From: Halomonas sp. GFAJ-1
GTDB lineage: Bacteria > Pseudomonadota > Gammaproteobacteria > Pseudomonadales > Halomonadaceae
NCBI GenBank assembly: GCA_002966495.1
Contig: CP016490.1
Location: 2,356,001 to 2,420,000 of the forward strand
Length of the DNA: 64,000 nt
Direction: 5' to 3'
Shown: piece after piece, positions 54,623 through 62,918 of the stretch
Position numbering within the stretch: position 1 is the first letter of the stretch
How the letters are laid out: each line of letters starts with the position of its first letter
Notes under the pieces: generated by a model
What the model was told of the DNA's origin: nothing
Database searches by the model: none
Seen by the model: only the letters and a program-made list of their open reading frames with translations
Made by a program: the position numbers and the translations under genes

Positions 54623-55747
54623 ATGAGCGATGATCAAAAGCGCGGCAGCGATGGTGAGCAGCCGCAGGCGGTAGAAGAGCAGCCTAACGAGGCGGTAGAA
54701 GATCGATGGACCCAAGGCCCTGACGTCTCAAGGTCTGCCAAAGGGAAGGCGGCGTTAGCAGGCGATGCCAGTGATGACGCCGAAACCCTGCGCGAGCGCC
54801 AGCGGTTGGCGCAGTTGGAAATGATGGATCGGTGGGTTGGTGGCGTTTTAACCGAGCAGCGCCGAACGCGTCGTTGGAAGCTGTTTTTCCGTTTATTGTT
54901 TTTGACCATTGTGCTTGTCTCGTTAACGACTACGGTTTATCGCGTGTGGTGGGGGGAACCCACGGCCTCCACGCCAGCGCAGGCTCATCTGGCGCTGGTA
55001 GAAGTGCGTGGAGTCATTGCCAGTGATGCGCCAGCTAACGCAGAGCGTATTATTCGTGGGCTAAACCGTGCCTGGTCGGCTGATAATGCCGCAGCGGTAG
55101 TGCTGCATATCGATAGCCCAGGCGGCAGTCCTGTCCAGTCTCAGCGTATTTACGCAGAAATAATGCGGCTACGTGAGCAGGGCGATAAGCCCATCTATGC
55201 GCTGATTGAAGATGTGGGTGCCAGCGGCGCCTATTACATTGCCTCTGCCGCTAACGACATTATGGCTTCACCCGCAAGTTTGGTGGGCTCCATCGGTGTT
55301 ATATATGCGGGTTTTGGTTTCCAGGAGGCAATAGATAAGCTGGGCATTGAGCGGCGGGTAGTCACAGCGGGTGACAATAAAGCGTTTTTGGACCCCTTTC
55401 AGCCCCTGGGTGAGGACGTAGAAGTGTTCTGGCAGAGTGTGCTTAACCAAACCCATGAGCAGTTTGTTAATGATGTGCGTGCTGGTCGCGGTGAGCGGTT
55501 AACAGATAGCCCTGAGGTGTTTTCAGGGCTGGTTTGGAGTGGTGAGCAGGCGCTGGCGCTGGGGTTGGTGGATGAGCTGGCTAGTCTGGAACAGCTGGCG
55601 CGTGCCGAAGTGGGTGGGACTCACTGGGAAGACTACACGCCGCGTCTAGATCCCTTTGAGCGGTTGACGCGTCGCTTCACGCAAGCGGCAGCAGAAGTGC
55701 TTGGCGTATCATCATCTAGCTCTCCACTGCGCTTTGAGTCGCCCTAG
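54623..55747 (+). CDS. S49-family signal peptide peptidase (SppA/SohB-like)
   Basis: A 374-residue membrane serine protease. A charged cytoplasmic stretch of about 75 residues is followed by one membrane helix (about 86-107) and the periplasmic S49 domain. HIDSPGGSPVQSQRI and DVGASGAYYIASAA, the latter with the nucleophilic serine, are typical. It is the short single-domain type. It probably degrades cleaved signal peptides; the substrate was not determined. Confidence 0.9.
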   Translation: MSDDQKRGSDGEQPQAVEEQPNEAVEDRWTQGPDVSRSAKGKAALAGDASDDAETLRERQRLAQLEMMDRWVGGVLTEQRRTRRWKLFFRLLFLTIVLVSLTTTVYRVWWGEPTASTPAQAHLALVEVRGVIASDAPANAERIIRGLNRAWSADNAAAVVLHIDSPGGSPVQSQRIYAEIMRLREQGDKPIYALIEDVGASGAYYIASAANDIMASPASLVGSIGVIYAGFGFQEAIDKLGIERRVVTAGDNKAFLDPFQPLGEDVEVFWQSVLNQTHEQFVNDVRAGRGERLTDSPEVFSGLVWSGEQALALGLVDELASLEQLARAEVGGTHWEDYTPRLDPFERLTRRFTQAAAEVLGVSSSSSPLRFESP

Positions 55748-55785
55748 CCTTTAGGTGTAGTAATGCGCTGTTTTGGGTTTCCCCA

Positions 55786-56388
55786 TTAATCGTCGCCAAG
55801 CGGGTTCATGCCCGCCTGGCGAAGCATGCTGCATAGTGCAATGAGCGGCAGTCCGATTAGCGCGTTGGGGTCGCGGCCCTCTAGCTTTTCAAAGAGTGCA
55901 ATGCCCAGCCCCTCCATGCGGAAGCTGCCAGCGCTATCCAGTGGCTGCTCTAGAGAAACGTAGCGCTCAATTTCTTGTTGGCTGAGTGAGCGGAATACAA
56001 CGTCAAAAGGCTCAATGTGAACTTGATGACGCTGGTGGCGAGTATCCAGCAACGCCAAGCCGGTTAAAAAAGTCACTCGCTGGCCCGAAAAACGCGCCAA
56101 ATTAGCGCAGGCGCGCTCACTTGTATGCGGTTTGCCAAGGATGTCCCCTTCAAACAGGGCTATTTGGTCAGAGCCAATAATGCAGTGATTAGGGAATCGA
56201 TCAGCCACAGCGTTGGCTTTGCTTAAGGCAAGGCGGTGCACGAGCGCCTGGGGTGACTCGCCCGGGTAAGGGGTTTCATCAATGTCTGGCGAATAGCACT
56301 GGTAGGGCAGTTGTAGCCGATCTAGCAGCGCTTGGCGGAAGCGTGAGCTAGATGCCAGGACCAAAGGGGCGTTATCCATTTGTGGCAC
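55786..56388 (-). CDS. yceF: Maf-like nucleotide pyrophosphatase YceF
   Basis: A 200-residue Maf-family enzyme of the YceF group, which hydrolyses 7-methyl-GTP. LVLASSSRFRQALLDRLQ and the catalytic IIGSDQIA (aspartate) are clear, and LEGRDPNALIGLPLIALC marks YceF. A GTG at 56388 has AAGGAG six bases upstream, so I start there; the ATG at 56379 is the alternative. The next genes, yceD-rpmF, are divergent, as in E. coli. Confidence 0.9.
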   Translation of the reverse strand: MPQMDNAPLVLASSSRFRQALLDRLQLPYQCYSPDIDETPYPGESPQALVHRLALSKANAVADRFPNHCIIGSDQIALFEGDILGKPHTSERACANLARFSGQRVTFLTGLALLDTRHQRHQVHIEPFDVVFRSLSQQEIERYVSLEQPLDSAGSFRMEGLGIALFEKLEGRDPNALIGLPLIALCSMLRQAGMNPLGDD

Positions 56389-56513
56389 TTTAGACTCCTT
56401 GTAAGGCAGTGTGTTGGCTTTCCTGCATGGTAGTGTGAGTGTAACGAAACCCAAACAGCATGCCTATTTGGCCTGATTTGGGAGAGAAACTAGTAAGAAA
56501 TGTCTTGGCGGCT

Positions 56514-56542
56514 TTGACACCAGCGGGGCGAGTGCCTATCAT
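56514..56542 (+). promoter_or_regulatory. Strong promoter of the yceD-rpmF-plsX-fab operon
   Basis: TTGACA (56514-56519), a 17-base spacer and TATCAT (56537-56542): the -35 is perfect and the -10 matches five of six. The expected start of RNA (about 56548-56550) lies only 2-4 bases before the yceD ATG. Confidence 0.8.
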
Positions 56543-56551
56543 TGCGCGCCT

Positions 56552-57100
56552 ATGTTGACCTCACAACTCCCCAGTCGGGTTGAGCCTTATAAGCTCGCAG
56601 CCCGCCGCGAAAGACTAGAAGGCCTAGTGGCGCTTGATAAGCTGCCACGTCTTGCTGAAGAAGCAGGAGACCAAACCGGCGACTGTCATGTCGTGCTTGA
56701 GTTTGGCGTTGATGCCCAAGGTCGTCGTGAAATTCGTGGCCAATTGCAAGCGACGCTGGCACTGCCCTGTCGCCGCTGCCTAGAGCCGCTTAGCCAAGAC
56801 GTGTCCAGTGACTTCCTGCTTGGAATGATCACTGACGAAGCCTTGGCTGCCGAGCTGCCTGCCAGTCATGAACCTGTACTGGTGGAAAATGAACAGCTGG
56901 ACTTGCTGACGGTAGTCGAGGATGAGCTTATCCTCAGCCTGCCACAGGTGGTCTATCACGATGAGGCTGAATGCCACGTCTCGGCGGATCAGCTGGTCAG
57001 CAAGACCGAAGGCGCAGCGGAGGAATCCGCTTCAGCCAAGAACCCTTTCGCGGTGCTCAACGCTTTGAAAAACAGCGGCGCCTTGAAAGGCAAAAAGTAA
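56552..57100 (+). CDS. yceD: YceD family (DUF177) protein
   Basis: A 182-residue DUF177 protein, linked in bacteria and plants to accumulation of 23S rRNA and always found beside rpmF. LPCRRCLEPLSQDV and VVEDELILSLPQV and the tail NPFAVLNALK are family marks. No ribosome binding site precedes the ATG, and the promoter above leaves almost no leader, so its mRNA may be leaderless. Alignment with E. coli YceD by eye supports this start. Confidence 0.9.
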   Translation: MLTSQLPSRVEPYKLAARRERLEGLVALDKLPRLAEEAGDQTGDCHVVLEFGVDAQGRREIRGQLQATLALPCRRCLEPLSQDVSSDFLLGMITDEALAAELPASHEPVLVENEQLDLLTVVEDELILSLPQVVYHDEAECHVSADQLVSKTEGAAEESASAKNPFAVLNALKNSGALKGKK

Positions 57101-57136
57101 GCACTACTTACCCTACATACCTTGGAGTAAACACCC

Positions 57137-57307
57137 ATGGCAGTTCAACAGAACCGTAAAACTCGTTCCAAGCGCGGCATGCGTCGTAGCCACGATGCGC
57201 TGAGCGCACCGACCCTGTCCCAGGACAAAGAAACGGGCACAACTCACCTGCGTCACCACGTTTCTCCAGACGGTTTCTACCGTGGTCGTAAGGTCGTTGA
57301 GGTTTAA
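57137..57307 (+). CDS. rpmF: 50S ribosomal protein L32
   Basis: A 56-residue L32, starting MAVQQNRKTRSKRGMRRSHD and ending GFYRGRKVVEV. It lacks the four-cysteine zinc site, as the E. coli protein does. TTGGAG lies 12 bases before the ATG. It is the second gene of the yceD-rpmF-plsX operon, linking ribosome and phospholipid synthesis. Confidence 0.96.
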   Translation: MAVQQNRKTRSKRGMRRSHDALSAPTLSQDKETGTTHLRHHVSPDGFYRGRKVVEV

Positions 57308-57349
57308 GCCTTAACGCTTTTATGAGCGGCAAAACAGGGTGGGTGCTGC

Positions 57350-58384
57350 GTGCGCCTAGCGATTGATGTAATGGGGGGTGACCAAGGCCCCCGTGCCATT
57401 GTCGAAGGCTCCGCAAGGGCGGTCATTGAGCGCCTTGATCTAGAGCTAACCCTGTTTGGTCCGCATCAGCAGATTGATGCTGAGCTTTCGCGCTTGCCGC
57501 AGCCCCTGGCTGCGGCAACGTCACGTTTGGTGGTAGCGGATGCGCCAGATAGTGTCTCCCCGGAGGCTACTGCGTCATGGGCGCTTCGTCGTGGTCATTC
57601 CACAAGTATGGCGCGAATGCTGCAGAGCCTTTCGCAAGGCGATGCATTAGCGGGTGTCAGTGCGGGGAATACCGGCGCTTTAGTGGCGCTTGCAAGACGA
57701 GAGCTGGGTATGCTTTCCGGTATTTCCAGACCGGCAATTAGTACCGCTATTCCTGCTCGCAGAGGGCGCCGCTGCTATTTGCTGGATTTGGGAGCGAATG
57801 TAGACTCGCCCGCCCATAGGCTGTTCGACTTTGCCATGATGGGGGCGGCGATGGCCCACTGTATGGATGGAATTGATCGGCCCAAAGTCGCGCTGCTTAA
57901 TGTTGGTGCTGAAGCAACCAAAGGTAGTGCTAACGTGCGAGAAGGCGATCGTTTGCTGCGTGAATGCGCAACCGATCTAGCATTTGACTACCACGGGTAT
58001 GCCGAGGGCGGTGATATATTTCAGGGCGAGCTTGATGTGGTAGTGTGCGACGGTTTCGTAGGTAATGTGGCTCTGAAAGCGAGTGAAGGTTTGACCCGTA
58101 TGCTGGTAGAGCGTGTGCAAATGGCGTTTGAATCACGCCTAAGTGGGCGTTTGGCAAGCCTACTGGCCAGGCCTGTACTAAAGCGTTTGAAGCAAGAGCT
58201 GGACCCTGTGCGTTATAATGGGGCCAGTTTGCTGGGTTTGCAGAGGATTGTGGTTAAAAGCCACGGGAGTGCTGGTGCAGATGGCTTCTACTATGCTATC
58301 CAGCGAGCGCTACAAGAAGTCGAGCATGAACTGCCGGCGCGAATCGAGGGGCGCTGGTCGCGTCACTCACCGTCGCAGGCATGA
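57350..58384 (+). CDS. plsX: Acyl-ACP:phosphate acyltransferase PlsX
   Basis: A 344-residue peripheral membrane enzyme that makes acyl-phosphate for PlsY, the first step of phospholipid synthesis. It begins MRLAIDVMGGDQGP at a GTG, with LLDLGANVDSP and VVCDGFVGNVALKASEG as family signatures. In E. coli fabH follows plsX; here fabH is absent and fabD follows, as in Pseudomonas. Confidence 0.95.
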   Translation: MRLAIDVMGGDQGPRAIVEGSARAVIERLDLELTLFGPHQQIDAELSRLPQPLAAATSRLVVADAPDSVSPEATASWALRRGHSTSMARMLQSLSQGDALAGVSAGNTGALVALARRELGMLSGISRPAISTAIPARRGRRCYLLDLGANVDSPAHRLFDFAMMGAAMAHCMDGIDRPKVALLNVGAEATKGSANVREGDRLLRECATDLAFDYHGYAEGGDIFQGELDVVVCDGFVGNVALKASEGLTRMLVERVQMAFESRLSGRLASLLARPVLKRLKQELDPVRYNGASLLGLQRIVVKSHGSAGADGFYYAIQRALQEVEHELPARIEGRWSRHSPSQA

Positions 58385-58522
58385 GATAATAAAACGTTGG
58401 TAAACTATTTTGCGAGTTATCGGCGGCAGCAGGATATGCCAAAAACCGTTGAAGACGGCGCCCTTAACTACGCCTATCGCTCGAATAATGAGCAAACGCC
58501 TACAAGAGCAAAGGTGAACGAC

Positions 58523-59482
58523 ATGTCTCAACCCCTTGCCCTCATTTTTCCCGGGCAAGGCTCTCAGCAGCTAGGAATGCTGCGAGAGCTGGCCGAGCGC
58601 TATAGTGTGGTGGGAACGACATTTGAGGAAGCGTCAGATGCTCTGGGCTACGATTTATGGAAAGTCGTACAAGAAGGCCCAGAAGAAGCACTTAACGCCA
58701 CAGCGTGCACCCAGCCTGCGCTGCTTTCGTCAAGCATCGCTATTTGGCGTGTTTGGCAAGAGTTAGAGGGCCCCCGCCCAAGCGTGATGGCAGGTCACAG
58801 TCTGGGCGAATACAGCGCTATGGTATGTGCAGGTGTGATGGGCTTTGCAGAAGGTGTGAAGCTGGTGCGCTTACGTGGCGAGGCCATGCAGCAAGCAGTG
58901 CCTGCTGGCGAAGGCGGTATGGCGGCAATCCTGGGGCTTGAAGATAGTGCTGTGGAAGCGGCTTGCGCCAGCGCTGCCCAGGGAGAAGTGGTTTCTGCCG
59001 TTAATTTTAACTCTCCCGGTCAGGTGGTGATTGCGGGTGGTAAAAGTGCCGTTGAGCGCGCTATTTTAGCCTGCCAGGAGGCGGGCGCTAAGCGTGCTAT
59101 GGCGCTGCCGGTGTCGGTTCCTTCCCACTGTGCCTTAATGCGCCCTGCAGCGGAGCGTCTTTCTCAAGCGATGCAGGAGATAGAGCTGCGCGCACCTCGC
59201 TACAACGTCATCCAAAATGTGGATGCGCAGGCCCACGCTGATATTGAAACTTTGCGTACCCGCCTTATTGAGCAGCTTTATCAACCGGTGCGTTGGTCAT
59301 CCTGCGTTGAAGCCATGGTAAAGCAAGGTGCTAACGTATTTATTGAGTGTGGCCCTGGTAAAGTGCTCACCGGGCTAAATAAGCGTATTGTGCGGGGAGC
59401 GAAAGGTTTGGCCGTCAACGATCCCGATAGCTTGGATGCTGCGCTGGAGCTTGCGCGTGAAGCGTTGGCTGACGACGCGTGA
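58523..59482 (+). CDS. fabD: Malonyl-CoA:ACP transacylase FabD
   Basis: A 319-residue transacylase that loads malonate on ACP. FPGQGSQ at the start, the nucleophile S93 in GHSLGEYSAM, and IECGPGKVL near the end are all intact. ATG 58523 follows AAAGGTG. The 138 bases after plsX stay open in the same frame for 42 codons from a TTG, but that part resembles nothing and is taken as leader. Confidence 0.95.
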   Translation: MSQPLALIFPGQGSQQLGMLRELAERYSVVGTTFEEASDALGYDLWKVVQEGPEEALNATACTQPALLSSSIAIWRVWQELEGPRPSVMAGHSLGEYSAMVCAGVMGFAEGVKLVRLRGEAMQQAVPAGEGGMAAILGLEDSAVEAACASAAQGEVVSAVNFNSPGQVVIAGGKSAVERAILACQEAGAKRAMALPVSVPSHCALMRPAAERLSQAMQEIELRAPRYNVIQNVDAQAHADIETLRTRLIEQLYQPVRWSSCVEAMVKQGANVFIECGPGKVLTGLNKRIVRGAKGLAVNDPDSLDAALELAREALADDA

Positions 59483-59537
59483 GACGCGGCAATTTTCCGC
59501 TATCCTTGCTTTTTTATATGGTTAAAGGCAGAACGTT

Positions 59538-60281
59538 ATGACGCAAGAACGTAGAGTTGCGCTGGTCACTGGCGCCAGTAGAGGCATTGGGCGAGCGATT
59601 GCTCATGAGCTTGGGCGTCAAGGCCGCATAGTGGTGGGCACCGCGACCAGTGAGTCAGGTGCTGAGAAAATAGATGCTGACCTTAAAGAGCACGGCATTG
59701 ATGGCGCTGGCATGTGCTTGAATGTCACCGATCAGGCAAGCATCGACCACGTGTTGAAAGCAATTAACGAGCAATTTGGTGCGCCAACCATCTTGGTTAA
59801 TAATGCGGGCATTACGCGCGATAACTTGCTCATGCGTATGAAAGAGGACGAGTGGGACTCCGTAATGGATACCAACCTCAAATCTGTTTATCGCGTTACT
59901 AAAGCCTGTCTACGTGGTATGACAAAAGCACGCTTTGGGCGTATCGTGTCGATCAGTTCAGTTGTGGCAACGATGGGCAATTTAGGCCAAGCTAACTATG
60001 CTGCTGCAAAAGCAGGTATGGAAGGCTTTAGCCGAGCATTGGCCAGAGAGGTGGCTTCACGGGCAATTACTGTTAATGCCGTAGCGCCTGGTTTTATTGC
60101 CACCGATATGACAGAAGCACTGCCTGAGGCGCAGCACGAAATGCTGTTGAAGCAGATTCCTCTAGCGCGCCTAGGCGAGCCTAATGAAATTGCCGCTGCC
60201 GTTGGTTTTTTGACAAGTGATGCGGCGGGTTATATTACTGGTGAAACGCTGCACGTTAACGGCGGAATGAATATGCGTTGA
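59538..60281 (+). CDS. fabG: 3-oxoacyl-ACP reductase FabG
   Basis: A 247-residue short-chain dehydrogenase using NADPH in the fatty-acid cycle. The cofactor loop TGASRGIG (11-18), the NNAG motif and the catalytic SSV...YAAAKAG (Ser, Tyr, Lys) are present. It ends GETLHVNGGMNMR like other FabG proteins. It lies between fabD and acpP. Confidence 0.96.
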   Translation: MTQERRVALVTGASRGIGRAIAHELGRQGRIVVGTATSESGAEKIDADLKEHGIDGAGMCLNVTDQASIDHVLKAINEQFGAPTILVNNAGITRDNLLMRMKEDEWDSVMDTNLKSVYRVTKACLRGMTKARFGRIVSISSVVATMGNLGQANYAAAKAGMEGFSRALAREVASRAITVNAVAPGFIATDMTEALPEAQHEMLLKQIPLARLGEPNEIAAAVGFLTSDAAGYITGETLHVNGGMNMR

Positions 60282-60284
60282 TGG

Positions 60285-60373
60285 CCTTGGGCTTGGCGGT
60301 TGCGTCGGCCCAAGGGCGTCTATAAACTACCCCGCAGCTTTTGGCTTGCGGTTTCCAAATGGCTAGTTATCTA
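60285..60373 (+). promoter_or_regulatory. Hairpin and candidate promoter between fabG and acpP
   Basis: CCTTGGGC (60285-60292) and GCCCAAGG (60308-60315) form a perfect 8-bp hairpin just after fabG, without a T run. Downstream, TTGGCT (60341-60346), 17 bases, TAGTTA (60364-60369) is a possible promoter for acpP, whose product is needed in much larger amount than FabG. Confidence 0.45.
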
Positions 60374-60405
60374 TAACGGCTAGTGTGAACGAATGGAGCA
60401 CGTTG

Positions 60406-60639
60406 ATGAGTACTATTGAAGAGCGCGTGAAGAAAGTTGTGGCAGAGCGCCTAAACGTTAAAGAAGAAGACATCCAGAATAGCTCTTCTTTCACGGAAGA
60501 CTTAGGTGCCGACTCCCTCGACACCGTTGAGCTGGTGATGGCTTTGGAAGAGGAATTTGATACTGAAATTCCTGACGAAGAAGCTGAAAAAATCACTACG
60601 GTTCAAGAAGCTATCGACTACGTAAACGCCCACCAGTAA
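60406..60639 (+). CDS. acpP: Acyl carrier protein
   Basis: A 77-residue, very acidic carrier protein. The phosphopantetheine site is S37 in GADSLDTVELVM. It carries growing fatty acids for FabD, FabG, FabF, PlsX and lipid A enzymes such as LpxA and LpxD. ATG 60406 follows GGAG; the seven codons upstream in frame are not part of the family. A terminator follows. Confidence 0.97.
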   Translation: MSTIEERVKKVVAERLNVKEEDIQNSSSFTEDLGADSLDTVELVMALEEEFDTEIPDEEAEKITTVQEAIDYVNAHQ

Positions 60640-60688
60640 GGGCTGAGTCGACGCATTGAACCAGGGCGGCGTGCTAACCGCCCGCACC

Positions 60689-60723
60689 AAAAAAAGCCGT
60701 CCTGGCACAGGGCGGCTTTTTTG
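60689..60723 (+). terminator. Terminator after acpP
   Basis: A 9-bp stem (60696-60704 with 60708-60716, one G-T pair, GCA loop), preceded by seven A and followed by six T. It ends the acpP transcript; fabF would then need its own start or read-through. Confidence 0.88.
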
Positions 60724-60760
60724 CTTTACGGTCACAATGAATATAACGTTCAATCTCCGT

Positions 60761-60766
60761 TATACT
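60761..60766 (+). promoter_or_regulatory. Candidate -10 box for fabF
   Basis: TATACT lies about 70 bases before fabF, downstream of the acpP terminator. The -35 position at a 17-base spacing reads TGAATA, a poor match, so the promoter may need an activator or be weak. Confidence 0.35.
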
Positions 60767-60834
60767 AGTCACCAAATTTCAGCAGTAAATGACCCGGATG
60801 GGTCGTGTCACCATGGATGCCTGGAGGTAAGCTG

Positions 60835-62073
60835 ATGGCGCGTAGAAGGGTAGTGGTAACTGGGTTAGGCCTGGTGACCCCAGTGGGTAACAACGTAGAT
60901 GAGTCGTGGGCGAACATTCTCGCGGGCAAAAGTGGCATAGCGCCGATAGAGCATTTTGACACCAGCAGCTTCAATACGCGTTTTGGTGGTTCGGTAAAGA
61001 ATTTTGATATTAGCCCTTACCTGAACCCCAAAGACGCCCGCAAGATGGACCTGTTTATCCAATACGGCATGGCCGCCGGTGCTCAGGCGATTCAAGACTC
61101 AGGGCTTGAGTGCACTGAAGAGAATGCAGAGCGCATTGGCGTGGCGATTGGTTCGGGCATCGGTGGGCTGCCGATGATTGAGCATAATCACAATGCGCTA
61201 ATCAAAGGGGGCGCCCGTCGTGTATCGCCGTTTTTCGTGCCCGGCTCTATTATTAATATGATCTCTGGCAACATGGCGATTCAGCACGGCTTCAAAGGCC
61301 CTAACATCGCTATTACCACCGCTTGTACTTCCGGCACCCACAACATTGGCTACAGTGCACGTACGATTGCCTATGGTGATGCTGACGTGATGATTTGTGG
61401 TGGCGCAGAAATGGCGACCACGCCGCTGGGGTTGGGTGGATTTTCGGCCGCGCGGGCGCTTTCAACGCGCAACGATAGCCCAGAAGCGGCCAGCCGCCCT
61501 TGGGATGCTGACCGCGATGGGTTTGTGCTATCAGACGGTGCCGGTGTCCTAGTGCTAGAAGAGTACGAGCACGCCAAGGCGCGGGGGGCGACGATTTATG
61601 CGGAGCTATCAGGATTTGGCATGAGTGATGATGCCTTCCACATGACGGCACCCCCTGAAGATGGCCGTGGCGCTGCGCTCTCAATGAGCAATGCTATCAA
61701 AGATGCCAAAATAGCGCCTTCTGAAGTGCACTACATCAATGCTCACGGCACGTCGACAGCCGCGGGTGATCTAGCAGAAAGCCGTGCGGTTGAGCGCGTG
61801 TTGGGCAGCGCAGCCCAGCAGGTGGCGGTCAGCTCTACCAAGTCGATGATTGGTCACCTCTTGGGTGCTGCTGGTGCGGTGGAAGCCATTTTCAGTATTT
61901 TGGCGATACGTGACCAGGTAGCTCCGCCCACAATTAACCTGGATAACCCCCAAGAGGGCTGCAATCTCGATTACGTGCCGCATACCGCCCGTGAAATGCG
62001 TATTGATGTAGCACTGTCCAATTCGTTTGGCTTTGGTGGCACCAACGGCTCGCTGCTGTTTACAAAGGTGTAA
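60835..62073 (+). CDS. fabF: 3-oxoacyl-ACP synthase II FabF
   Basis: A 412-residue condensing enzyme that elongates acyl-ACP and is needed for temperature control of unsaturated chains. The active-site cysteine is C164 in TTACTSGTHNIG, with the histidines in NAHGTSTAAGD and MIGHLLGAAGA. A very good TGGAGGT precedes ATG 60835; a TTG or GTG further upstream is not supported. Confidence 0.96.
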   Translation: MARRRVVVTGLGLVTPVGNNVDESWANILAGKSGIAPIEHFDTSSFNTRFGGSVKNFDISPYLNPKDARKMDLFIQYGMAAGAQAIQDSGLECTEENAERIGVAIGSGIGGLPMIEHNHNALIKGGARRVSPFFVPGSIINMISGNMAIQHGFKGPNIAITTACTSGTHNIGYSARTIAYGDADVMICGGAEMATTPLGLGGFSAARALSTRNDSPEAASRPWDADRDGFVLSDGAGVLVLEEYEHAKARGATIYAELSGFGMSDDAFHMTAPPEDGRGAALSMSNAIKDAKIAPSEVHYINAHGTSTAAGDLAESRAVERVLGSAAQQVAVSSTKSMIGHLLGAAGAVEAIFSILAIRDQVAPPTINLDNPQEGCNLDYVPHTAREMRIDVALSNSFGFGGTNGSLLFTKV

Positions 62074-62079
62074 TGAGCG

Positions 62080-62886
62080 GTGTCTATGCCCCAGGTGCCG
62101 TTTGATGACCGTGGGCTAGCGTATGGTGACGGGATATTTGAAACAGTCTTAATGCGCGCCGGTAAGCCAGTGCTTTGGCCTTATCATTACGCGCGCTTGG
62201 CACTTGGCTGTACGCGCTTAAATATCCCGTTACCGCCGATCGAACAGCTCCACGCGACTTGGCAAGAAGGTTCTGCTGCTGAGCTTGAAGTGCTTAAGCT
62301 AATCCTAACCCGGGGAAGTGGTGGGCGCGGTTACGCACTGCCGGATGTGGCGGCGCCACGGCTGCTCAGTCGGCGAACGCCTTTTGTAGTCAATGCTGAA
62401 CGTTGGCAGAAAGGGGTTAGCGTACGCATCTGCCAACTACGCCTTGGCTTCCAACCGCTGCTGGCGGGTATTAAGCACCTCAACCGTTTAGAAAATGTAC
62501 TGGCGCGCCAGGAGTGGCGCGACAGTGCGATAGCAGAAGGTCTGCTGGCTGATGCGGACGAAAATGTGGTGGAAGCCACTAGTATGAACGTCTTTTGGCA
62601 ACAGGCAGGGGCGCTATTTACTCCATCACTTGAGCGCTGTGGTGTAGCAGGTACTCTGCGTGCCGCGCTATTAGATGAGGGGGTAGTGCGTGAGGCGATA
62701 CTGCCGTTAAATGCCTTACCTACTGTAGAGCGTTTATGGGTGGCCAACTCTGTTCAAGGGGTATGGCCAGTTAGAGTGCTGCTTAATGAATCGGGCAGTG
62801 AGCTGCGCTCTTGGCCGCTGGCTGAGCATGACCGATTACAAGCTTTGGGGCATCGTTTACTTGGCTATTTGCCCTTATCCCGTTAG
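62080..62886 (+). CDS. pabC: Aminodeoxychorismate lyase PabC
   Basis: A 268-residue fold-type IV PLP enzyme that makes p-aminobenzoate for folate. GLAYGDGIFETVLM is the family start, the PLP lysine is K132 in GIKHLNRLENV, and WVANSVQGVWPV is typical of PabC. GTG 62080 is used; ATG 62086 is the alternative. It lies six bases after fabF and before mltG, an order widespread in gammaproteobacteria. Confidence 0.93.
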   Translation: MSMPQVPFDDRGLAYGDGIFETVLMRAGKPVLWPYHYARLALGCTRLNIPLPPIEQLHATWQEGSAAELEVLKLILTRGSGGRGYALPDVAAPRLLSRRTPFVVNAERWQKGVSVRICQLRLGFQPLLAGIKHLNRLENVLARQEWRDSAIAEGLLADADENVVEATSMNVFWQQAGALFTPSLERCGVAGTLRAALLDEGVVREAILPLNALPTVERLWVANSVQGVWPVRVLLNESGSELRSWPLAEHDRLQALGHRLLGYLPLSR

Positions 62887-62918
62887 GTAGAATTTTAAAA
62901 AAGAGTCGTTGAGGTGTC

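Noticed and set aside
58397..58522. 42-codon in-frame extension of fabD
   Set aside because: It starts only at TTG, has no resemblance to FabD, and a good binding site precedes ATG 58523. It is not a remnant of fabH that I can recognise.
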